Positions 41,601-49,137 of a stretch of 64,000 nt of DNA are shown here, one piece after another (position 1 is the first letter of the stretch; every line of letters begins with the position of its first letter). The notes beneath the pieces were generated by a model. It did no database searches. It saw only the letters and a program-made list of their open reading frames with translations, and was not told the DNA's origin. The position numbers and the translations under genes were made by a program. Source of the stretch: Streptomyces sp. SID13031 (GTDB taxonomy: Bacteria; Actinomycetota; Actinomycetes; Propionibacteriales; Kribbellaceae); contig NZ_JAAGLV010000013.1 of the NCBI RefSeq assembly GCF_010548305.1, positions 62,001 to 126,000 of the forward strand. Direction: 5' to 3'.

Positions 41601-42893
41601 ATGGAGAATCGGGCCGTTGTCATCGGGGGAAGCATCGCCGGATTACTCGCAGCACGGGTGCTGAGCAGGTGGTACAGCGAGGTGCTCGTCATCGATCGGG
41701 ACGAGCTGTCCGATCCGGCCGCGCACCGCAAAGGAACGCCGCAGAGCAGGCATGCCCATGGCTTCCTCGCGCGCGGCCTGCAGGTGTTCGACGAGCTGGT
41801 GCCCGGCTACCGCGCCGAGCTGATCGCCCGCGGCGCGGTCAGCGGTGACCTCCTCAACGACGTGCTCTGGTACAACGACGGCCGCTTGATGCGCCGGGCG
41901 CCGTCGCCGCTGGGCGGGCTGAATGCGAGCCGCCCGCTGATCGAGTCTGTACTCCGTGAGTTGGTGACCGCGGTGCCCACGATCAAGGTGCTGGACGGAG
42001 TCGCCGTCACCGGCCTGACAACGGACGGTCACCGGCTGACCGGAGTACGGACCGAGGACGGTGAGTATGCGGCCGACGTGGTCGTCGATGCCACCGGCAG
42101 AAGCAATCGTGGACCCGCGTGGCTGGCGGATCTCGGCTACGCCGCCGCTCCTGAGGACGCCGTGAAGGCCGGCATCGTCTACAGCACAAGGCAGTACCGG
42201 CGTGATCCCGAGGCGCAGGACTTCACTGGCATCATCAGTGGGCACTACCCGGCCAACCCGGTCGGTTGCGGAGCGGCCGCCAACGAGGACAACCGCTGGC
42301 TGGTCACCCTCGTCGGCTTCACGGACGATCCGCCACCCGCCGAGCCGGGCGCGTTCGAGGACTATGCGGCGAGGCTCGACGGGCCCGAGTTGCACCGGCT
42401 GGTCCGGAAGGCCGAACCGCTGACCGACCCGGTGCTGTTCCGGATCGGCCCGAGCGTCCGCCGCCGGTACGAGAAGTGCGACCGGCTGCCCGAAGGCTTC
42501 ATCGCGACCGGCGACTCGCTGTGCTGCTTCAATCCCGCCTACGGGCAGGGCATGACCGTGGCGGCGCTGACCGCGCAGTGGTTGGGCAAGTGCCTGGAGA
42601 ACGGTACGGACGGCCTGACCAACCGGTACTTCCGCGGGGCCGGCAAGCTCCTCGGACCGGCCTGGGAGCTGTCCACGAGCGCTGATCTCCGCTTTCCCGA
42701 GGTGGAGGGACCGCGGACGCCTCTGCAGAGGATCCTCAACGCCTACATCGGCCACCTGCACCGCGCCGCGGCGGCGGATCCGGTCCTCGGCCTGCAGTTC
42801 CTCCGAGTGGCGAACCTGCTGGCAGGCCCGGAGTCACTGCTCGCACCGAAGATGCTCTGGCGGGTCGCCCGTCAGTTCCGCCGCTCGGCGTAG
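41601..42893 (+). CDS. FAD-dependent oxidoreductase of the tryptophan halogenase/PHBH-like group
   Basis: The 430-residue protein has an N-terminal dinucleotide-binding motif (VVIGGSIAGLLAARVLSRW), the DG-like motif VVVDATGRSN and the second FAD motif FIATGDSLCCFNPAYGQGM. These place it among FAD-dependent monooxygenases and related dehydrogenases. No halogenase WxWxIP motif is visible. The substrate cannot be deduced. It has its own start with GGAG close upstream, and the neighbouring genes do not form an obvious pathway. Confidence 0.82.
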   Translation: MENRAVVIGGSIAGLLAARVLSRWYSEVLVIDRDELSDPAAHRKGTPQSRHAHGFLARGLQVFDELVPGYRAELIARGAVSGDLLNDVLWYNDGRLMRRAPSPLGGLNASRPLIESVLRELVTAVPTIKVLDGVAVTGLTTDGHRLTGVRTEDGEYAADVVVDATGRSNRGPAWLADLGYAAAPEDAVKAGIVYSTRQYRRDPEAQDFTGIISGHYPANPVGCGAAANEDNRWLVTLVGFTDDPPPAEPGAFEDYAARLDGPELHRLVRKAEPLTDPVLFRIGPSVRRRYEKCDRLPEGFIATGDSLCCFNPAYGQGMTVAALTAQWLGKCLENGTDGLTNRYFRGAGKLLGPAWELSTSADLRFPEVEGPRTPLQRILNAYIGHLHRAAAADPVLGLQFLRVANLLAGPESLLAPKMLWRVARQFRRSA

Positions 42894-42947
42894 GCGTCGC
42901 GCGGACGAGTTCGAACCGCTCGGCCCGGCTTCGACGTACCGGTCTGC

Positions 42948-43565
42948 ATGGTGCTCCTGACGCTGGCCGTTACGTTGCGACTGCTGGGCATCCTCGCGTA
43001 CGCCGTCGCGGTGTACCGGCGGACGGCGCGGCCGAACCTCGTCACTTGGTGCTGCTGGGCGTCGACGCCGTTGATCGGCGGGATCGCTCAGCACCTTGAC
43101 GGCCGGGGAGCGGCCGCCTGGTTCACGATGTCGTACGCGCTCGGGCCAATCCTGATTCTCGGGATCGCCTTGGCCCGCAACGCTTTCTCGGCCCGGCTGA
43201 CTGCTTTCGACCTGGTCTGCGCGGGCTGTGCGGCGATCGGGCTGGTGCTGTGGCAGGTGACGACTTCACCGCAGTGGGCGCTGCTCTTCGCCGTTCTGGC
43301 CGACGTGGCTGCTGCAATGCCGACGCTCCTGAAGACCTACCGCCGACCGGGGACCGAGCCGGTGAAGGCATACGCGCTCTCCATCCTTGCCGGTACCACC
43401 GCACTCCTCGGCCTCGACGACCATCGCCTCGGCAGTATCGCGTTCTCCCTCGGCGTCCTGACCATCGACGTCTCGGTCGTGACGCTTGCCCTGACCCGTC
43501 GCCGCAAGAGTCAGGGTGCCCCACGGGCGCACACCCGGATCGAGCGGCAGCAGGGCGTGGTCTAA
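42948..43565 (+). CDS. Predicted membrane protein, PQ-loop-like
   Basis: The 205-residue protein has six to seven hydrophobic helices. The motif RPNLVTWCCWASTPL near the second helix resembles PQ-loop/SemiSWEET proteins, and RPGTEPVKAYALS may be its second-half counterpart, so an internal duplication is likely. Function unknown. Its TAA stop (43563-43565) overlaps the stop codon of the convergent giant regulator. Confidence 0.6.
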   Translation: MVLLTLAVTLRLLGILAYAVAVYRRTARPNLVTWCCWASTPLIGGIAQHLDGRGAAAWFTMSYALGPILILGIALARNAFSARLTAFDLVCAGCAAIGLVLWQVTTSPQWALLFAVLADVAAAMPTLLKTYRRPGTEPVKAYALSILAGTTALLGLDDHRLGSIAFSLGVLTIDVSVVTLALTRRRKSQGAPRAHTRIERQQGVV

Positions 43566-46500
43566 CCGGTGGCTCGGGCTCCCTTGCAGAGTAGGGCGGT
43601 CGTGGCCTGTACTTCGAGCAGGCGGAATCCGCAGGATCCGGCGATCGACGCAGCCTGCTGGGCGGCGTCGGTCGCCGCCATCGCGTCGCCGGTGCTGCGT
43701 CGCGCGGTGGCCAAGGCGAGCAGTGCCTCTGCCTCGATGTACGGATAGGCGCCGCGCGCGATCGTGAGGCAGTCTTCGATCCACTCGATCGCGGCAGGGG
43801 CGTCGCCGAGCGTGAGGTGGGCCTGTGCCACTGTCGCGGCAGTTTGTGCCATGGCCTTTCTGTCGCGGACCACGATCGCGAGATGGTGTGCCCGCAGTGC
43901 CGCTCGCAGCGCGGCCGATCCATCACCGCGCTGGCTGTTCAGCCGGGCGAGTTCGTCCAGCGTGGACACCTCTCCGCGGAAATGCGATCGACGCCGGTAG
44001 GCGGCCAGTACGTCGCTGAGCAGGTCGGCCGCCTGGTCGGCCTGACCCAGCTGTCGCAAGGCGCTCGCCAGGTTGCCGCGGACGGCGAGCATCGATGCCT
44101 CCCAGCCGCTCTCGTTGATCCGCAGCGCGGAACCGAACAGGTCGGCTGCCTCCTGAAGCTCGCCTTGGTACAGACGCGTCATCCCGAGACCGTTGAGCGC
44201 GACGGCACGAACGTGGCCGTGCTGCTCATCCTCGGTCAGGTCCAGGGCGCGGCGCATCCACGGGTCGGCGTCGACGAGCTTGCCCCGCTCCATCTGGAGC
44301 CACCCGACCTCGTGGGCCAGATAGGCGGCGGCTGTGGTCCAGCCGACGGCCACCGCGAGGGCATGGCCGGCGAGACCGTCTGAGAGTGCGTCCTCGTCCA
44401 GGCCAACCGCCCCAAACGCCTGGCCGCGGTTGATCAGCATCGCGATCCGCGCGATGTCGTTCCCGGCCGCGGTGGCGGCAGTCAGCCCGGCCTGTGCCGC
44501 CGGTAGCCAACCGTGGGCATCCCGGCGAATCACGAAGTACCCCCGGACCTGGTCGATGATCCGCCACGACAGTGACCGGTCGCCGGACTGCGCCGTATCC
44601 TTCACCACCGCCAGCAAGGCGGGGAGCTCGTCGTCGAGCCAGTCGAGCGCGGCGCCTTCCGTGCTGAAGAAACTGGCCGGTTCGGGGTGCGCGCTGAGCC
44701 GCAGGAGTTGCGGATAGGCCCAGTTCATCGCGGCCGTCGCCGCTTCGGCGTACCAGGAATACAGCCGGGTCCGTGCGGCTTCTCCTTCGGTGTCTTCGGC
44801 GACAAGCCGACGGGAGTAGAGGCCGAGCAGATCGTGGAACCGGTAGCGGTTCTTCGTGTGCTGCAGGAGCATGTTCGCCTCGAGGAGGTCTTCCAGGACT
44901 CGATCGGCCGCGGCCGTCGACATCCCGAGCAGAATCCCGGTGCTGTCGGCACTGAAGTCGTCGCCAGGGTGCAGGCTGCACAGCCGGAAGGCGCGCTGGG
45001 CATCGGAGCTGAGGTCGGCGTAGCTGAGCTGGAAGCTGTTGAGCACGCTGGACTCGCCAAGGCTGAGCTCGGTGAGTCGCCGGTTGCCGTCGTCCAGACG
45101 GCGGGCCAGGTCCGCGACCGTCCACTGCGGCCGGGTGGCGAGCCGCGCGCTGGCGATGCGAAGCGCGAGCGGGAGCCGGGCGCACGCTTCCGCGAGCGCG
45201 ATCACGCCTTCGGGGTCGGCTTCGAGCCGATGCGTTCTCGCAGTGGAGGTGATCAGCAGAACAGCGTCGTCGCGGGTGAGCGGCTCGAGGTTCACGACGC
45301 CGGCGGTGGCGAGGTCCGGCAGTCGCCGTCGGCTGGTCACGATCACGTCGCTGCGCCCGGCGCCCGGCAGTAGCGGTCGTACCTGAGCCGCGTCCTGCGC
45401 GTTGTCGAGCAGTACCAGCATGCGGCGCTCGGCGAGCTCGCTGCGGAGCAGTGCGGCTGCTTCGGTCTCGTCAGTGCCGATCCGCCGGCCAGGCACCCCG
45501 AGCGCGTGGAGAAAGCGGCTGAGCACCTGGATCGGTGCCGGTGTGGTCGCGTCGCTGCCGCGCAGGTCGGCGTAGAGCTGCCCGTCCGGATACTCGGCGC
45601 GGAGGCGGTGCGCGGCGGTCAGGGCCAAGGCGGTCTTACCGACCCCCGCGATGCCGTTGATCAAGACGATTCGGGAAGAAAGCGCGCCAGGCCGGCCGAG
45701 GGTCGTACAGATCAGCGCCAGCTCGTCCGCGCGTCCGACGAAGTCCGGCGGTGCGGACGGAGCTTGCTGGATGACCACTCGCTCCGCTGGTTGCGCTGGA
45801 GCCCCGCTCTGCCGGCGCAGCACCTCAAGGTGAACCGCGCGGATCCGCCCGCCTGGGTCGATGCCGAGCTGGCCGGCGAGCGCGGACCGGATCCGGTCGT
45901 ACGCCGCGAGGGCCTCGGCCTGCCGGTCCGCCGCCGCCAAGGTCTGGATCAGCTCGAGGTGCAGTGGCTCGTCCAGTTCGTGCCGGGTGGTCAGGTCTCG
46001 CAGTGGTTTCAGTGCCAGTTCCGGCTTGCCGAGATCACGCGCCAACTTCGCGAAGGTCCGGACGGCGGCGGCATACTCGGTGGAGATCGCGATAGAGAGC
46101 GGGCTGGCGGCCACCGACTCCACATCGGTGTCGCCGCGCCACAGCGCGACGGCGTCGGAGAGCTTGGCCAACGCCGCCTCCGGTTCGTCGCTCGCCGCCT
46201 GAGTCGTGAGATCGCGGAACCTCAGCAGGTCGAGGTTGCCGGCGCTCACTGCGAGCCTGTACCCGGTGGGGCCGCCGACGACCACCTGGTTGGCCGGCTC
46301 GCCGGGCTCCACCAGCCGTCGCAGCCTGGCGACACGGGTGTGCAGCAGATTGTTCGCGTTTCCGGGTACGGCGCGCGGCCAGAGGAGATCGATGAGTTCG
46401 TCCTGACTGACCGGCGTACCGGCGCCGAGGGCGAGCCGGGCCAGCAAGGTGCGTTGTGGACCGGAGTTGATGGGCACCGGGACGTCGCCGTGCCAGACCT

Positions 46501-46846
46501 CGATCGGGCCGAGGACACCGATCCGCAGGGCTCCGGCTGCGGCAGAGGGCCCGGCAGGGATCGCAGCGGTGGCGGATCGGTGCGCCTTTGCTGCGGTGTG
46601 GAGCTTCCCTGCATCCTGACCACTCAGCTTCAGCGCGGCGGCGATGGCCTCGATCGAGTCCCGCTTCGGGCTTCTGGTCCTGCCCTGTTCCAGGTCCCGG
46701 ATCGCTCCGGCGCTGAGACCGGCCCGGTCTGCGAGCTCCTGTTGGGTCACTCCGGCGTCCAGGCGAAGCTTCCGCAGCAACTCACCGAAGGCGAGACTCT
46801 GGGCATGCCCGGTGCCGGGCGCGTCCTCCTGCGGCCGTCCGGGCAC
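43562..46846 (-). CDS. XRE-SARP-NB-ARC-TPR regulator (AfsR-like)
   Basis: The 1094-residue protein combines an XRE helix-turn-helix at residues 20-75 (LRKLRLDAGVTQQELADRAG), a SARP winged helix near 110-200 (IGVLGPIEVWHGDVPVP), a BTAD domain to about 350, an NB-ARC ATPase with P-loop NGIAGVGKTAL and LLDNAQD, and TPR repeats in the last 400 residues. AfsR-like proteins are ATP-dependent activators of secondary metabolism or development. Two separate DNA-binding domains in one chain is less common. GTG 46846 is used; no in-frame ATG exists before the XRE domain. Its target genes are not evident. Confidence 0.92.
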   Translation of the reverse strand: MPGRPQEDAPGTGHAQSLAFGELLRKLRLDAGVTQQELADRAGLSAGAIRDLEQGRTRSPKRDSIEAIAAALKLSGQDAGKLHTAAKAHRSATAAIPAGPSAAAGALRIGVLGPIEVWHGDVPVPINSGPQRTLLARLALGAGTPVSQDELIDLLWPRAVPGNANNLLHTRVARLRRLVEPGEPANQVVVGGPTGYRLAVSAGNLDLLRFRDLTTQAASDEPEAALAKLSDAVALWRGDTDVESVAASPLSIAISTEYAAAVRTFAKLARDLGKPELALKPLRDLTTRHELDEPLHLELIQTLAAADRQAEALAAYDRIRSALAGQLGIDPGGRIRAVHLEVLRRQSGAPAQPAERVVIQQAPSAPPDFVGRADELALICTTLGRPGALSSRIVLINGIAGVGKTALALTAAHRLRAEYPDGQLYADLRGSDATTPAPIQVLSRFLHALGVPGRRIGTDETEAAALLRSELAERRMLVLLDNAQDAAQVRPLLPGAGRSDVIVTSRRRLPDLATAGVVNLEPLTRDDAVLLITSTARTHRLEADPEGVIALAEACARLPLALRIASARLATRPQWTVADLARRLDDGNRRLTELSLGESSVLNSFQLSYADLSSDAQRAFRLCSLHPGDDFSADSTGILLGMSTAAADRVLEDLLEANMLLQHTKNRYRFHDLLGLYSRRLVAEDTEGEAARTRLYSWYAEAATAAMNWAYPQLLRLSAHPEPASFFSTEGAALDWLDDELPALLAVVKDTAQSGDRSLSWRIIDQVRGYFVIRRDAHGWLPAAQAGLTAATAAGNDIARIAMLINRGQAFGAVGLDEDALSDGLAGHALAVAVGWTTAAAYLAHEVGWLQMERGKLVDADPWMRRALDLTEDEQHGHVRAVALNGLGMTRLYQGELQEAADLFGSALRINESGWEASMLAVRGNLASALRQLGQADQAADLLSDVLAAYRRRSHFRGEVSTLDELARLNSQRGDGSAALRAALRAHHLAIVVRDRKAMAQTAATVAQAHLTLGDAPAAIEWIEDCLTIARGAYPYIEAEALLALATARRSTGDAMAATDAAQQAASIAGSCGFRLLEVQATTALLCKGARATG

Positions 46847-46990
46847 GGCGATAACCCTACGTGCTCCGAGGGCCGCGGCCCGCTACCAGGGCCCCGGGCA
46901 GTACGGGCGGAGTACGGGCAGCGTCGCGACGTCGGCGGTTTGTAGAGTCCACCATCTCGAGTACTCGCCTTCCCTGGAGGACCTCTCCGT

Positions 46991-47575
46991 ATGCGTAAAT
47001 CCATTGCGTCTGCCGCGCCGGTGGGCGGTGCGGCTAGATATGTGGATCCGGTGAGCGTCCTAGGGACGGAGGTTGCCAAGCGAGTCGCTCCGCTCGGGGA
47101 CGGTCGCCGGTTTGTGGGCGCAGGCGGGTGGGCGCTGGCCCTGGCCTGGATGGTGGACTTCGTGGTGGTCTTGTTCGGTGTGGGGACAGGGATAGTTGCC
47201 CTGGCACTGGTGGACCGCCAGGTGGACTTCGGCAACGGGATGTGGTTGCTGGCCTCTACCGGGCTGGTGTTCGGGGTTCCCCTGGTGTACGGGTTGTTCT
47301 ACGGCAACGGCCGGGCCCTGGGAGCCGTGCTGACCGGTACGCAGCTCGTCCGGCTGAAGGACGGTGGCCGGCTGGGCTTCTGGGCGCCGTGGGCGATGCT
47401 TGTTCGGACCCTGCTGCTGCCGCTCCTGATCGTCGCCGTGCTGGCGAGTTCATTCGCCGGAGGTGGAGGGTCACCGCCCGGGTCGCCCCTGAGGGGCAGT
47501 CTGGACGTCGACGCCACCCGCAGGCTCTGGGCAGCGGAAGCAGCCGCCGGCAGCGTAATCGGCCCTTCGTGGTGA
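46991..47575 (+). CDS. RDD-family membrane protein
   Basis: The 194-residue protein has the RDD pattern: an N-terminal soluble part, GRRFVGAGGWALALAWMVDFVVV with the conserved Arg/Asp residues in helix 1, then GRALGAVLTGTQLVRL and two further helices. Some members transport ions, but the role here is unknown. The N-terminal sequence before the first helix is about 45 residues long. GGAGGA lies 10 bases before the ATG. It is divergent from the giant regulator, which may control it. Confidence 0.82.
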   Translation: MRKSIASAAPVGGAARYVDPVSVLGTEVAKRVAPLGDGRRFVGAGGWALALAWMVDFVVVLFGVGTGIVALALVDRQVDFGNGMWLLASTGLVFGVPLVYGLFYGNGRALGAVLTGTQLVRLKDGGRLGFWAPWAMLVRTLLLPLLIVAVLASSFAGGGGSPPGSPLRGSLDVDATRRLWAAEAAAGSVIGPSW

Positions 47576-47617
47576 TCCCGACCGGGCTCCCCGGGAGCCG
47601 CGAGCCCAAAAAGTCGC

Positions 47618-48913
47618 CTAAGGCAACAGGCCGGGCCTGCCCCATGGCCGCAGCCCCGGATCGAGTGGCAACATCCTGGCCGCGATCGCTTCCGCCGGGC
47701 CGGGCTCGATCACCGCGAACGCATCCGCCGCCGCAGCACCCCGCAACATTGCCGACCCGCCATGACCAACCGGTACTGCGCCCTGCGGGGTCACCCGCAC
47801 CGGTACCAGCTGGGTACTGCGCGGATGACACGCCAGCCCACCAGGCACCGGCGCCACCGCGAGCCGATCCAGCTCCTCGCCCCGCAACCGCCTGATGGCG
47901 GCAACCCCCAAGGTGAGAAACGCCGTCAACGCAGCCAACGGATTCCCCGGCAACCCGACAACCAGCCGCCCCTCCGGGAAGCGAGCCAACGCCTGAGGAT
48001 GCCCCGGACGACAGGCGACGCCATCCACAATCAACTCAGCACCAAGTGCGGCTAGAGCACCGCGAAGGTGATCAGCAGGTCCGGAGGCCGATGAACCGGA
48101 CACCAGAATCACTTCGGCTTCAGCGCTGGCCAGGGCGGCCACCAATGCTTCCCTGGAGTCCGGCACGTGCACTACAGCTGTGGGTACCGCTCCGGACCTC
48201 GCGATCAAGGTCGGCAACATCGGGCCGATGGCGTCGCGGATTCGGCCGGGGGCGGAGGCGCCTTGGTGGACCAGTTCGTCGCCGGTGATCAGCGCGACTA
48301 CCCGTGGTTTGGGGATGACGGAGAGGCGGTCCAGGCCGAGAGTGGCGGCCAGGCCCAGCACCTGTGGTTCTACTACCGTTCCCGCAGGGAGCAGCAGTTC
48401 GCCGGCCGTGCATTCCTCGCCTGCTCGGCGGATGTGGCGGCCGGGCTCGGCGGGGCCGGCGACCTCGTCAGCTAGACGAGTTGCCTGCTCGTCGGGGAGT
48501 ACTGCGGTAGTACCAGGCGGGACGGCTGCACCGGTGACGATTGTGTAGGCCTGGGCGTCTTGGAGAGGGGCGGCGAGGGGAGAGCCGGCGCGGACGGCTC
48601 CTACGACCCGCCACGGGCCGGGCCCGCGTACGGCGTACCCGTCCATTGCCGCGCGGTCCACTGGGGGCACGGCGACCGGGGAGACGAGTGGGGTGGCGAG
48701 GACGCAGCCGACGGCATCGGCCAGTGGGAGTCGGCGCGGTGGCAGCGGTGTGGCTGCCGCGTGCGCCAACTCCCGGGCAACGTCCCAGGGCAACGCAGCC
48801 GCAGCATGCCGCCTCGCAGCCCGCACCGTCTCGTCGTCGACTTGCGCCACCTCACTGTCACCCAGCGCCAGCACATCTCTGACGTGCGCGATCTCGTCTT
48901 CGACCTGGGTCAC
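47618..48913 (-). CDS. moeA: Molybdopterin molybdotransferase, MoeA-like
   Basis: The 431-residue protein inserts molybdenum into molybdopterin. It shows PVDRAAMDGYAV near residue 85, ALITGDELV, the MPT-binding VSGSSASGPADHLRGAL (the usual GGxSxG motif varies here) and GLPGNPLAAL. The N-terminal 50 residues are an extra helical extension. Its GTG start overlaps the fdsD stop (GTGA), so it is made with the formate dehydrogenase that needs the cofactor. It is shorter in conserved Gly residues than housekeeping MoeA and may be a dedicated paralogue. Confidence 0.85.
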   Translation of the reverse strand: MTQVEDEIAHVRDVLALGDSEVAQVDDETVRAARRHAAAALPWDVARELAHAAATPLPPRRLPLADAVGCVLATPLVSPVAVPPVDRAAMDGYAVRGPGPWRVVGAVRAGSPLAAPLQDAQAYTIVTGAAVPPGTTAVLPDEQATRLADEVAGPAEPGRHIRRAGEECTAGELLLPAGTVVEPQVLGLAATLGLDRLSVIPKPRVVALITGDELVHQGASAPGRIRDAIGPMLPTLIARSGAVPTAVVHVPDSREALVAALASAEAEVILVSGSSASGPADHLRGALAALGAELIVDGVACRPGHPQALARFPEGRLVVGLPGNPLAALTAFLTLGVAAIRRLRGEELDRLAVAPVPGGLACHPRSTQLVPVRVTPQGAVPVGHGGSAMLRGAAAADAFAVIEPGPAEAIAARMLPLDPGLRPWGRPGLLP

Positions 48914-49137
48914 TGCAAGGTCGCTCGGACTTGATCGGCGGCCAGGATAGCCACCGGAGCGAGGTCGTCGGCGCCCGCATCAACATAGTCGACCAGGGCC
49001 CGCTTCATCCGCGGATCCCAGACCACCTTGATGTGATTCGCGATGGCCGTGGCCGCATCAGCGGGCGGCTTGTGCTCGAACTGCCGGGCGATCTCGTTCG
49101 CCAACCGCACCGACGGCGGAATCGTCGGCACACTCAT
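48910..49137 (-). CDS. fdsD: Formate dehydrogenase delta subunit
   Basis: The 75-residue protein matches FdsD: PPSVRLANEIARQFEH, ATAIANHIKVVWDPRMK and LDxxD-type ending, a small helical subunit found only with NAD-dependent molybdenum formate dehydrogenases. ATG 49137 overlaps the fdsA stop codon (ATGA). Confidence 0.9.
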   Translation of the reverse strand: MSVPTIPPSVRLANEIARQFEHKPPADAATAIANHIKVVWDPRMKRALVDYVDAGADDLAPVAILAADQVRATLQ

